From Ditylenchus dipsaci (taxonomy: Eukaryota; Nematoda; Chromadorea; Rhabditida; Anguinidae), in contig SADC01000282.1 in assembly GCA_004194705.1 (NCBI GenBank), forward strand, positions 62,001-126,000: DNA of 64,000 bases, given 5' to 3'. Under the pieces are notes generated by a model. The model made no database searches. It was not told the origin of the DNA and saw only the letters and a list, made by a program, of their open reading frames with translations. Shown piece after piece: positions 54,370 to 64,000 of this stretch. Position numbers and translations under genes: made by a program. Position 1 is the first letter of the stretch. The number at the start of each line of letters is the position of its first letter.

Positions 54370-55095
54370 TCGCTGGACTTGTCAGACTTTGGCTCTATGC
54401 TTGAATTCTTCACTGCCTCTTGACTTCCTTCCATGCTGTACCACCTGCAAAAAGTTAATAAATCATCTACAGAAAGGATACACCAAAGACCCTACTCATC
54501 ATCGCTTCCTTCCTTCAAAATTTCTTCTGCAAATCCTTCAGTTGAGACTGATTCGGCAGACGGCTCCTTGAAATTCAGATTTTCCTCCCACTCGGTCACA
54601 TTTCATGTATTCCTTCCTGAAAAAATTATTTATTAGTAGTGGCGAGTTAATAAGTCCTAACACCAACCAGTCACGGGATTGTTGTACACCTTGGGCTGGA
54701 GCATGCGAGCAGCTCTCTTGGAAAGCTTTTTTGCTTGTTGGCGAAACCAAAAATTCTTAAAAGCAAACAGTCGAATTCACAAAAAAGAGCACTGAATAAT
54801 TTTTTAACTTACGCATTGGCTGCAGTGAGACCTGAGACTTTAATCTGCTTAGATGTTCTGGCACGGCTTGACTGTATATCGGCTGAACCGGCATCCCTAA
54901 ATGAATTTGTCAAATGGGAAAAAAATAATTTTAAGAAGGAAAAGGTTATTGGTAAATAACTGACTTGACAGTTGAGTTCTCAGCAAGATCCGTTTGTAGA
55001 CAAGGAGAGATTCATCACGAGCAACATCGACTTCAGCTAGTGCTATTATGCGGCCGACTCGTTGATTCATACTTGAAAGCGATCTTTTCTGCAGC
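54370..55095 (-). CDS. Multi-exon gene of unknown function
   Basis: Minus strand. Exon about 54964-55097: MLQKRSLSSMNQRVGRIIAL, AEVDVARDESLLVYKRILLR, TQLSSQ; the junction to the next exon (54836-54897) reads DAGSADIQSSRARTSKQIKV, SGLTAANA in frame. Next about 54665-54775: FWFRQQAKKLSKRAARMLQP, KVYNNPVTG. Then about 54500-54617: TEWEENLNFKEPSAESVSTE, GFAEEILKEGSDDE, TAG. A possible further exon at 54370-54445 begins MEGSQEAVKNSSIEPKSDKS. Basic middle and acidic end suggest a nuclear protein; no family recognised. The last junction may need a one-base correction. It is next to the H3-like gene and on the same strand. Confidence 0.6.
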
Positions 55096-55154
55096 AAATA
55101 TCTGGCTACACACTGAATTATTAAACAAACATTTTTTATTCATACGTTCAGAGA

Positions 55155-55340
55155 GGCATTTACCTAGTGTACACCCTGGGGGCCGGCCTTAGGTGTACAC
55201 CATATCAAGTGTTCATTCCAATCATTTTAATTAACCGCTGGCCAAAATGACTGAATTCCAGGTGTGTACGATGTCCAGTTGTAGACTATATCTGGTGTAC
55301 ACTATCGAGCTTTGACTTAAAGCAAGGTAGAGTTGGTCAA
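55155..55340. repeat. GTGTACACC repeat cluster
   Basis: AGTGTACACCCTGGG, AGGTGTACACCATATC, AGGTGTGTACGATG and TGGTGTACACTATC; palindromic core TGTACA. No other content to 55500 apart from a C14 run at 55435-55448. Confidence 0.5.
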
Positions 55341-55559
55341 TTTGCTGGCCAAACTTGACTGAAGATTCTTTTGAATTATAATCTGAACGAAAATCGAACG
55401 AAATTTTGGCGCTACTCGGTCTTATACACTCCACACCCCCCCCCCCACCTATAAAGCAGCTACTCGGTTTTTACTCCCCACCCCGATAATATTTAGTTAA
55501 AAACGAGTAGCGTCAAAATTAAAATATTTTTTTGATAAGTATTTTTTGAAATATATTTT

Positions 55560-55870
55560 TTTGGAGCAAATTGAATTGTTGCCCTAAAGTCTGAATTCTT
55601 GCCCCTTTTTAATTATTTCTTGCCCCTTTTCGAATTTCAAATAAAAAGCTGAAATCTTGCCTCTTTTTTTTTAATTTTGCCCTTTTTTACAAAAATCGGC
55701 TAAATTTTTCCGATTTGCCGCCTTCGATGAAAAATCGGAGGAATTTGCCCGATTTTGATTAAAAAGGGGCAAAATTTCAGAATAAGAGGAACATTTCAGA
55801 AAAACTAGCACAAACTCTCTTAAGACTAGGCAGAAAACTTAAAAAATTAGGATAAGAACGCACATAAAAG
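55560..55870. repeat. TTGCCCCTTTTTAATT repeat
   Basis: Degenerate GAATTCTTGCCCCTTTTTAA units, then AAATCGGC/CGATTTG words; opposite-strand AAAAAGGGGCAAAATTTCAG at 55762 gives weak foldback symmetry. Confidence 0.6.
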
Positions 55871-56250
55871 ATGTTCGAGAAAGAAAAGAACCGCTGGTCT
55901 CCTGCTCCCTTTTCTCTGTGTCGCGCATGGACATGCCCCTCTAAGGTCAGTTACAGGTATCACAAGTGCAAACGGGTTCATGCGTATGTTAGTCCTTGTA
56001 AAAACTTAGTCTTAGAAATTAGGTTTTCTAAAATCAGGGCGAATCACGGCTATCCGACGCCCCAAAGAGCATTTTCACACACCGTAGCACGAAACACATA
56101 ATTCTAGCGATATAGTTCACTGCCTTGTATGCTAGTAACGACAACACACGGAAATGGACAACAAATTTATAACTTCAAAACACAACAAGCACAAGTTTAA
56201 CAGATAACAATGATTATAAATCGACTATCGATATAAATCGACCAGAGTCT

Positions 56251-56793
56251 TCAATGTGCAATTCGACTCCACATAGGTGGCTGCTGCTTCAGATCTCCAC
56301 GAATGCGTCTCACCAATTGAATATCTAAAAAAGGACTGGTAACATTCCATATGACTTGATTTAACTGTAATCTACCTTTGACCATGATCGTGACACGATT
56401 GGCATGAAGGGCGCACAAGTTCGAATCTTCCATAATGCCTACAATAAAAACTTCGCTCACTTCCTGAAAGAAGAATACTAGTGTAAAAAAAAAACACATA
56501 GAACACTAACCTGGAGACCCATCAGAGCTCCCGGCGTAAAGCGAAGATCATGCTTGATCTCAGTACCGACTTCTCGAATCAGACGAATGAAAGATCTTTT
56601 CGGAACCAAAAGGTCCGTTGATCTCTGGTACTTTCGGATTTCTTTCAAGAAGTTTTCTGAAAATGATGAGATAAAAGACACTTCATTAGACGACGATAAA
56701 GTCACCTTGTTTCTTGGACTTTGAACGCTTCAACGACTTATTCGGAAGAGCAATTGGCCCACTTTTTCTCGCAATTTGCATCAGCTTTACCAT
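56251..56793 (-). CDS. Divergent histone H3 variant, CENP-A-like candidate (131 aa)
   Basis: Four minus-strand exons, 56706-56793, 56511-56656, 56376-56463 and 56251-56324, with introns of 49, 47 and 51 bp; every junction keeps frame and ATG-to-TGA totals 396 nt. The histone fold is clear: [20 protein letters not shown] (alpha-N/alpha-1), [20 protein letters not shown] (loop 1), [20 protein letters not shown] (alpha-2), [20 protein letters not shown] (alpha-3). Canonical H3 is almost invariant in animals, yet many positions differ here. The N-tail is only about 33 residues, keeps an ARKS motif like that around H3 K9/K27 but lacks the rest, and a 13-residue tail ([14 protein letters not shown]) replaces the usual ERA end. 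Loop 1 is not lengthened as in many CENP-A proteins, so another H3 variant is possible. It would pack centromeric or specialised nucleosomes. Confidence 0.85.
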
Positions 56794-57000
56794 TTTTCTT
56801 ATTCACTAGCAGTCACAGATGGCTTGAATATCATAGATAACTTTTTTTCTTTTCATAATTTTTTACTTGCAAATTGAACAGGGCCGTATTTTACAATAGG
56901 AGGATTTTTTCGCGGGACATTTTTTCGAGGGACCAAGGCTAAAAACCCCATATTGTGGAATAGAGTCACAGACTGCTGGTATCGCTGAGATATTTTTAAG

Positions 57001-57240
57001 GGGCATGCTCGCCTAAGGCAAAATTTGTCTCCACCAATTCAAAAAATTCTCCCGAATCATTGAACTTCTGTACGGATTTTTCAACTTGGTTTCTAACAAA
57101 ACTATACCTAAAGTAAGTTCTAGGCCTTGTTTTGTTAGAAGCTAAGCTGAGAAATCTGTATAAAAGTTCAATGATTCGGAAACATTTTAGAATATTCAGG
57201 GACAAATTTTAAAACAGGTGATCATGCCCGTTTAAATAAG
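57001..57240. repeat. Palindromic MITE, about 235 bp
   Basis: GGGCATGCTCGCCTAAGGCAA ... CCCGAATCATTGAACTTCTG is mirrored by AAAAGTTCAATGATTCGGAA ... GTGATCATGCCCG; the centre is GTAAGTTCTAGGCCTTG. A CCTTAGGCG/TTGGTTTCTAACAAAA half matches TTTTGTTAGAAGC. Confidence 0.7.
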
Positions 57241-57369
57241 CTTGGGAGACCAAATCAATTTTTCATAACAAATTTAGAACAACTTGGGGGTCCAAGGCAA
57301 TTTTTTTTATAAAAATTGAAAAAAATTTGCCTTCATCCCTCAAGCTTTTCGAAAATTTCATAAAAAATT

Positions 57370-59215
57370 ACGTAAATACCCCCAAATAACCCCCCCCCCC
57401 CACCAAATAACCCGGGTTATTTAAGGGGGGTTATTTCAGGGGGGTTATTTGAGGGGGGTTATTTGGGGTATGTTTTTCAGGGTATATTTTGTCTTGAAGG
57501 CAAGTCATGTTATTTTGATATTTTGACCTTTTTTCGTCCCTTATCCAGCTGGAAGGTAGGTAGGTATCTACCCTGAAGCCGGTATCAAATTAGTGGATTA
57601 CTCTTTCACTCTCACTCTGACTCTCGTGTATTCTCATGTCTCACTTTCGTGTATCCAACAGGAAAAAATCGCCTCTTAGTCTTACTTTTACTCTCACTTT
57701 CAGTGTACCTAATGTTTTTTTTTACCTTCATGTTCAGTGAAATTTTGCAAGAATTGAAATTTTTAAGTCTAAACTGACCAAACCAAGTGGTCATCCACTT
57801 GCTTTGGAGCGAAATTTTTTTACTTTTTTCAGGTTTGAAAACTAGTTTTCTCGACTAATTCAGGCATACTGAAGATGGTTTGATAATGGTAAAACTCCGT
57901 TTTCTAGAGTATTTTTGAGTATTGGGACATAATTGGTTTCACCAAAACTCGATTTTGTCAAAACTTAAAAATACCCGAGAAAACGGCGTTTTACCATTAT
58001 CAAACCATCTTCAGCACACCGGAATTAGTCCAGAAAACTGGTTTTGGAACATGAAGAACGTAAATTTTTTTCTGATCCAAGTGGACGACCACTTGGTTTG
58101 GTTGTACCCAACTAGTCGTACACAGGTTGGGGAACTCAAGCAGTGTAGTGGTACCTGGGTGGTAATATTTTCGTCTTGTAATGACATTTTTAAATTTAAT
58201 TTTTTTTTCTATGATCCAACTTCAGTTATACTGGGTAATCCATGCACCAAGGAAACCAAGTGGTCGTCCACTTGGAGCGAAAAAACTTTTTACCGTTTTC
58301 ATCTTCCAAAACCTGTTTTCTGGACTAATTTGGGCACGCTGAAGATGGTTTGATAATAGCTAAGTAAGGTTTTGTATGGTATTTTTCGAGTATTGGGAAA
58401 TAATCGATTTTACCGAAACTCAAGAAATGCTATACAAAACGGCATTTAGCCAGTATTAAACCATCTTCAGCATGTCCAATTACCGTATTTCCTCTAATAG
58501 AAGCCCATGGGCTTCTATTTTTCAACCTCTCAAAAATATTGAAATTGTCAATCAAAAATGACCTTAACTCCGAAACCTTAGTCAAAAAATAGGGGGGTGG
58601 GCTTCTATTAGAGCATGGGCTTATATTAGAGGAAATACGGTAGTCCAGAAAATAGGTTTGGAACCCGAAAAAGTAAAATTTTTTCACTCTCAGTCTGCGT
58701 GATAACTTCAGCGGAGTAATGACATGGATGAGAATTAGTTACCCAAGGATGAGTGCTTTTCTAGGGTACCTGGGTATATTCGGGGCAGAGAATGGTTCAA
58801 TGGAAATTCAATTCAATACATATTAATTAAATTAACTAAATCCGTTTTCAAAAAGAAAAGTACGTTAGTATTGAGGTTATGGATAGTAAATCCGCTGTTT
58901 TGGTGTTATCAAACCGTGTTCAGCTCCCGACTCTGGGTGAGATACCATGGTTAGATTTTAGTTTTCCTACAATCGAATATTTTCGGCTACTCCAAGTGGA
59001 TACCTTTTTTGGGATGATACCTGCCCTCCAGGTGGATAAGGGACGAAAAAAGGTCAAAATATCAAAATAACATGACTTCCCTTCAAGACAAAATATACCC
59101 TGAAAAACATACCCCAAATAACCCCCTCAAATAACCCGGGTTATTTGGTGGGGGGGGGGGTTATTTCAGGGGGGTTATTTGAGGGGGGGGGGGTTATTTG
59201 AGGGGTCATGTCAAA
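57370..59215. mobile_element. Foldback element with GGGGTTATTT arrays
   Basis: Left CCCAAATAACCCGGGTTATTT and (A)GGGGGGTTATTTCAGGGGGG, then TTCAGGGTATATTTTGTCTTGAAGG and TTGACCTTTTTTCGTCCCTTATCC. The right side mirrors these as GGATAAGGGACGAAAAAAGG (59032), CCTTCAAGACAAAATATACCCTGAA and AAATAACCCGGGTTATTTGG. The interior (57600-58990) contains inverted AGTGGACGACCACTTGG blocks around 57785, 58080 and 58260 and a pogo MITE; no gene. Confidence 0.85.
58483..58640. mobile_element. pogo-type MITE, 158 bp
   Basis: CCGTATTTCCTCTAATAGAAG and complement CTTATATTAGAGGAAATACGG; TA at 58481-58482 and 58641-58642. Inserted within the foldback element interior, inside a CAGCATGTCCAATTA/GTCCAGAAAA word that recurs intact nearby. 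Confidence 0.9.
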
Positions 59216-59888
59216 AATTAAGATTTTGTAGAATTTTTTTCTCTCGTATAAACAGGGTTTAATTCGAAAAAATTCGGAAAAGCTTTGACTGTATGGTAAT
59301 GGGAGAGCTAATTATTAGAACGGGACCGGGCCGGCCGTATGTTAATGAGAGGTTCGACTGGACCAAAGATTACTACCCATTTGCGCAAATTTTTTTCAAA
59401 TTGATATTTTTTGTCTTGTGAAGAACTCCCATCATTTAAGACACGTTCACTATAAGACAAAATCCCACACGCACACTCTCTACACACACTCTACGCACAC
59501 TCTCTACTCTCTAAAGAAGTGAAAATGTCCCAAAATAAGGCAAAAATAGAGGTTTTTTACTTTTTTTAACTTCAACCATCCGTTTTCTCAGCCCTGTGCA
59601 ATTTTCAAAAAAGACTGATATGTCATTTTGTAGAAAATTATTAAGCTTTCAAATAGTGCATTAACTCATAACTTTCGATATTGAAACTTTCAAGAAAAGT
59701 CAGTATTTATGCGACCGAACAACCATTTTCCTTCCGTTTACTTTGATTTTGACTAGAAATTGACACGTTTTTATTGATGGTCATAACTTTTCTCGAAATA
59801 ATCAAAAAGAAGAGTTTGACCTATTAATTGTAGCTAAGATTTAGGGCTTACATTGTCAAGCTATTGTTGATGTAAATTGTTATGTTTG
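59216..59888. other. No gene seen
   Basis: AT-rich; CACACTCTCTACACACACTC microrepeat at 59470-59515 and TTGTAGCTAAGATTTAGGGCTT at 59831, a word also in the palindromes at 12930 and 28240. A retroelement 3' LTR could lie here or nearby, but no repeat partner is in the window. Confidence 0.35.
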
Positions 59889-60119
59889 TTATGTTATTAT
59901 CCAATAAAGCTTTCTGACGCCAATCAATTGTCGGGCAAAAAAATGCAAAGCTCTTAAAAGTTGCCCAAAACAAACCAAGAAAATTATTTTTTTAGAAAAG
60001 TGTAATGACAGTTTTGTAGCCCTTGAAGAGCTTGGTTTTTCGTTTTTTTTGGTTTTTTGGTTCTTTGGTTTTTCGAAAACATTTATATTACGTTCAAAAT
60101 CAACAAGATAGAGAAATAT

Positions 60120-60160
60120 CCGACGGGAGTGTTGCGTCGAAGACGCAACACTCCCGTCGG
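60120..60160. repeat. Perfect 19-bp stem hairpin
   Basis: CCGACGGGAGTGTTGCGTC, loop GAA, then the exact complement. GC-rich in an AT-rich setting, located at the 3' side of the minus-strand retroelement, so it could fold in its transcript. Confidence 0.9.
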
Positions 60161-60399
60161 CGGCAGCGCAACTGGCCTTGCTTCGTCGTCTGTTCCGGCG
60201 GTCTTTCCAACTATCGGCTAGTGCCGTGGCTTCTGTCGCAGTGGGTTCGCTCTCATCTTGCCCTTTTGTGATCTGGCCTTCAACTTCCTTTTCCGTTCTT
60301 CTGACTTTTGCGGCTGGAGAGATCTGTTTAGAGCACATTGCTCGGATTCCGATCGTAACTCGTCGGAGACACCCTACTAACACAGTCTTTAGTGCACGA

Positions 60400-62563
60400 A
60401 GCACTCTGCGACAAGTATTAAACCGCCAGAAAAAACTGCATGGTCACAACCATACAGCAAGTATAGATCCAGCACTTGAGGGCTGCCTCTGCCACAGCCC
60501 AAAATTGTTGAAGAAGCATGTCCGCGGAAAACGGCCGGTAGTCACTATTTGGCTTGATGAGCTTGGTGAGACGAACCTTCTTAATTGCTCGCATTTCTTG
60601 AAGCACTTCGTCTAGCTGGTGACTGGGGATGATGTCAGAGATATTAAGAAGGGCAAGGTTCTTAAAAATAGTCGGTTGCAATACTGGCAGGTAGACTTCA
60701 CCTCGGACTGGAGTTACTACCTTTTGTCTCCATTCTGGAACTTCTCTCGTCTTCCCGGTCGATTGGTCGATTTCTACTAGCTTGTCGCTCATTTGCACCA
60801 CCTGATGTTTGGCAACCTCACACGGCAGCTCCCTGGAGCCTCTCGTGATGATCTCTTTGGATGTGTCCAGGTAGGCTTCTAGCATTTCTCCTTCTACTTG
60901 GACGTGGATGGGTGGAATTTGTAGCAGACTCCGAGTGGGCTAGCACGGAAGGTGATGAGTTGGTAAGGCACGGGTATGCACGGCCAGATCTCTATTTTGT
61001 CGTGGGTAATCCACCTGGCTTGTAGGAAATGGTCTCCCAGCCACTCTCGAGCAAAAATATTGTGGGGTCTCCACGGCTCGTCAGCTTCTGGTTATGACAC
61101 ACAACTTTAACTACGCGAAGTAGTCTATTGTAAGATGTAACTTGACCAGCCGATAGTTGAGAGGAGAGTTGTTCGGAAGTCACAATAGCTCGCTTGTCTC
61201 TGTAATTACCAGCTCCTTCTCCACCACGTTTTGAGTACTTGCTTCTCCATTTGAATTGCTCGTGATCCTTTCTGTCTAGCGCCATCCCTTGCTCTGAGAC
61301 CTTAAAGAACTGGCCACACCCCACCACTTCCATCGGTTCGTCTGCGAAGGTGATGGTGAACTCACTGCCATCATCTGTCCAAATGCCATTGTTGACAGTG
61401 CCATTTTTCTACCAATCTCCAAGAATGGGCATGACTCCTCGACTGGTGGTTCCTTCCACACGAGGACTCCTCCTTCAGATAGCTGGCAGCTTCCACTCGT
61501 GTAGGGGCAATTTGAGCAGTTACCTAGAGCTGAGAACACCCTGGCTCGCCATAGGTATGCCAGATGACTGTTTCCGAGACCGCGCAGTTGATTTTCTTTC
61601 TTGCTGGACTCCTTTGATGACCCATAACTGGTCCAGGGAATTCGATGTTCAGTTGGTTATCTGTCTGCTTCAGAGCCCGGTCGCCTTGAGCTCGCCGTGA
61701 CTGCATTGGTTGGATTCGGCCATTATTTTGCATTCTTCAGGAGAGATGGCCAAGCTGGCATTTGTGTAGTCCAGAAAATTGTCATTTAGGAGGTTCGTAT
61801 AGTAGGCCACAGTTGATTCGATGATGTGACAAGACGTGGCCTTTCTGCTCCGTTTTTTGACGTTAGGCTGCCAGATAGTTATTGTTAATGGCTGTGGGTT
61901 TCCTTTTAACCTTTGTGCTTCCTCACAGAGTGAATCTGTCTTTGGAATGGTCAGCACGCTTGACGATAAACCTTGGTGTCGGCATATCATGGGTCCAGAT
62001 GCAATGGCCGAGTGAAGCATTGTCATCAGGGCCAGCCACGTGATTAGTCCCATAGTGTAGTAGCCGATGGTCAATCCCTTATTTGAACGGCGGCTGGTTG
62101 CTTGCGATGTTGATGGCTGTTCTTCTCCTGGGTGATTCTGGTTAATTGCCAGCTTTTTCTCAAGTTTAAGGCTATTCTGGGCAAGCGTCTGGTCAACATC
62201 TTGGAAGGCGACTTCGGTTGGATTCCCCGCATCGTCTATGAACTCAGAAAAAGCTCTGGAACTAGCACACTTCGGAATAACCACAGTCAATTTGCCTTGA
62301 TTGGGGAGACTGCTAAGCCCGTACTTGACTTCTTTCCATGTTTCTTGTTTAGCGGGCACAAAAGGAGGGACTACCAGTGCTACTTGGACTTCTTTGTATT
62401 TCTGGAGCCACCGAATCAGCTCAAAGATTTGCTCTAGGATCTTTTTTGACTCTCCACCTGAACGTATCCAGTCTCTGCCTGTCCACACTACCAATAATTC
62501 AGTGGAGCTCCCGAGGTACACGGTGTTCTGCACTTCTCCCTTCAGGTTTTCCATGACCGTCAC
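60400..62563 (-). pseudogene. Envelope-like ORF of a BEL/Pao element, broken
   Basis: Minus strand, downstream of the pol end. The first frame (61670-62563, 297 codons) has a soluble N-terminal part, a hydrophobic segment with a signal-peptidase-like site (TMLHSAIASG) and a Cys-containing ectodomain start. It stops at 61670. Further Cys-rich and membrane-proximal segments continue in other frames (61276-61539, 60992-61333, 60418-60885, the last ending in a hydrophobic stretch CWIYTCCMVVTM), so several frameshifts separate the pieces. BEL elements with envelope genes related to phlebovirus glycoproteins are known in nematodes; the layout fits, but the assignment rests on position and Cys/TM pattern, not on a database match. 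As it stands it cannot encode a full-length envelope. Confidence 0.6.
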
Positions 62564-62639
62564 TTCTTTGAAGTGTCCTCTGTGGTTTGCGGCATAATCT
62601 TGGCTACCGTGTCCCTATTATGACACTTTTGTGTTGACC

Positions 62640-63240
62640 AAGCTGGCTATAGGATAATGCTGCCGACATCTCATTTTGGTCAAGCTGAGTCCGAGTCTGA
62701 TTGCCAGGCTGACAAACTGCTCTTGTGTCTCTTTATGACGAGCTGGCGGTGGAGTGAGCCTGGTCTGCACTGCTGCCCAAGTTTCTTTTGAAACGACTCA
62801 AAGGCTACCTCGCAGCAATTCCGCCAGACATCTAACGAGTGTGTGACATCCTTTTCGGTGATCTGTGCATGGGATTCTGCTTCACCGTTCTGAGCCTCGG
62901 TGCATAATCTTCAACCAGCACGGCTAATCTCATGGCTGGTAGTTTGATCGCTTCTTGTGCCATCTGTACAGCTAGCTCTAAGTTTTGCTGACGCAGTGCC
63001 CACCTTGTGACCACAACATGTAGGATAGTAGGGGCGAGCAGCCTCTCGATGCAGCCTACAGTTTGACGCTTTCTGATGGGTCGAATAGTAGATAGTACAT
63101 GCCACAAAGTTACAGGTTGCATTTACTGTGTTTACCGGTCTGATCACACGGTTTTGCCCACTCCCATCCTGTTGAAGTGCTGTCCCTGATGACCATTCTT
63201 CCCGTACTCAAAGTTGGATCTTGTTGGCCGCGATCCGACT
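62640..63240 (-). pseudogene. BEL/Pao pol-env junction region, frames broken
   Basis: Between the DUF5641 frame and the envelope frame. Short stretches such as ETWAAVQTRLTPPPARHKET are protein-like, but stops occur in every frame. 62832-63122 is open yet has no recognised domain. Probably a decayed linker or small ORF of the same element. Confidence 0.4.
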
Positions 63241-63243
63241 TCC

Positions 63244-64000
63244 TCACTTCAGCTGTACCAAGATAAGGCTTGCGTTCACTGGCTTGGGAGCAGTTTCTTG
63301 GAGAGCGGGACCGGTGTTTCCTCCAATTTGCAGAAGACGACTCTGACTTGGTACTACCACTTGAGATTTCAGTTTGTTGGTGAAAGGATCTCTGGCTCTG
63401 GGCTTGGAATGGAGAGGGATAGATGGTAAAACCTGCCTTGCTGCTGGCTCAGATTCAATGCTCGAGGCATTCTTCTCGTCTTCTGCATGTTCTTCTTGTG
63501 CTAGCTCCGCAAACTCGTCATAATCTATTACTAGCTCATCCGTCTCCATAACTAAATTACAGATAAGTAGCTCGTTATTTTCTACGAGCTTGGTTTCGCT
63601 AGCTTTTTTGTGGGAGTCCCTGATTTCTAGCGGGTACATGTGGTTAATTGCTCTACGCCATTCTTTGAGGTCCTTCCCCATTTTCAGCATTGCTGAGCGA
63701 ATTTTTCCATCGGCACTTCTGACGAGATGTGTTATTCGCCCAGTCCTCCATTGGCTTCTTGGCGTGTCGTTCTCAAATACGAGAACGACCTCTCCCTCTA
63801 TCGGAGTGACAGACGCCACTTCAGATTTGGTTCGGCGATGAGTTTCTCTGAGTTCAGTCAAGTATATTTCAGAGAATTCAGTCCAGAATTTATCAAGTTT
63901 TCCGGCTGCCTTCTTGAGCATGTCTTCTAGCTTATCTCTTGTGGTCTGTCTCGGTCTCCACTCGTCATCATCTTCCCCGCACAAACGGCAAGCAAGTGTT
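63244..64000 (-). CDS. BEL/Pao polyprotein C-terminus (integrase tail, DUF5641)
   Basis: Open on the minus strand to the window edge, so 5'-partial. KLDKFWTEFSEIYLTELRET (the FW..W..EYL..LRE-type motif), EGEVVLVFENDTPRSQWRTG, RITHLVRSADGKIRSAMLKM and AINHMYPLEIRDS are the successive landmarks of the DUF5641 domain that ends BEL/Pao integrases. It is followed by an acidic/Pro-rich tail to TGA/TAA at about 63244. RT, RNase H and the integrase core would be beyond base 64000. The uninterrupted frame contrasts with the broken envelope region. Confidence 0.9.
   Translation of the reverse strand, partial: TLACRLCGEDDDEWRPRQTTRDKLEDMLKKAAGKLDKFWTEFSEIYLTELRETHRRTKSEVASVTPIEGEVVLVFENDTPRSQWRTGRITHLVRSADGKIRSAMLKMGKDLKEWRRAINHMYPLEIRDSHKKASETKLVENNELLICNLVMETDELVIDYDEFAELAQEEHAEDEKNASSIESEPAARQVLPSIPLHSKPRARDPFTNKLKSQVVVPSQSRLLQIGGNTGPALQETAPKPVNASLILVQLK

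Noticed and set aside
60023..60615. Plus-strand frames of 82 and 145 codons
   Set aside because: Antisense to the envelope-like region; no domain or splice support.

Overview
This is an AT-rich eukaryotic (animal) window. Genes have 40-60 bp GT..AG introns, and AATAAA-type signals follow several terminal exons. Fragments of a Core-2/I-branching glycosyltransferase (GT14) gene, a BEL/Pao retroelement with an envelope-like ORF, FLYWCH-bearing Mutator transposases and a pogo element together fit a nematode best. That placement is inference; no rRNA or mitochondrial marker is present.

Most of the window is nested transposons, and many are foldback (FB-like) elements whose long inverted termini are built of short tandem repeats. 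Clear cases: a GCGCAA-repeat element at 1331-2864 with an 8-bp target-site duplication (TSD); TCGCGCGAC arrays at 3.8-4.8 kb; CTAGCGTCAAAA arrays at 9.9-10.9 kb; a composite Phantom/MULE element at about 13.1-20.15 kb; GGTCATTTGGTCCCC arrays at 26.2-28.6 kb; two GGTCGAAAGTCGAAA hAT copies at 41031-42438 and 51911-53335, each with a perfect 8-bp TSD; a nested inverted repeat at 43.4-45.9 kb; and a TTTTCCAAAACGACAC array of about 1.37 kb at 47.4-48.8 kb. Smaller MITEs (hAT, pogo/TA, mariner-like) sit in the gaps or inside other elements.

Coding content falls into three groups. (1) Transposon genes: an intron-rich Phantom/MULE transposase at 13756-16379 with an N-terminal FLYWCH-like finger and a C-terminal OTU cysteine-protease domain; other MULE pieces at 1-430, 10.3 kb and 50-51 kb; hAT transposases at 23.2-24.5 kb (-) and 32.8-33.7 kb (+); a pogo/Tigger transposase at 38.75-39.6 kb inside intact TIRs; and the 3' end of a BEL/Pao element with a broken envelope-like ORF at 60.4-64.0 kb (-). 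(2) Decayed host-like genes: a long-chain acyl-CoA synthetase piece (8.67-9.35 kb), GT14 exons (46.9-42.6 kb and a second split copy at 35.4-31.1 kb), and several unrecognised terminal exons. (3) Apparently intact host genes: a four-exon divergent histone H3 / CENP-A-like gene at 56251-56793 (-), and an unrecognised multi-exon gene at about 54.4-55.1 kb (-).

Many otherwise convincing exons carry single-base indels or lone stops. This is either widespread pseudogenisation or indel error in the assembly, which also has a 17-base N gap at 3789-3805 inside a repeat array. The histone-like gene is a notable exception: every splice junction keeps frame.
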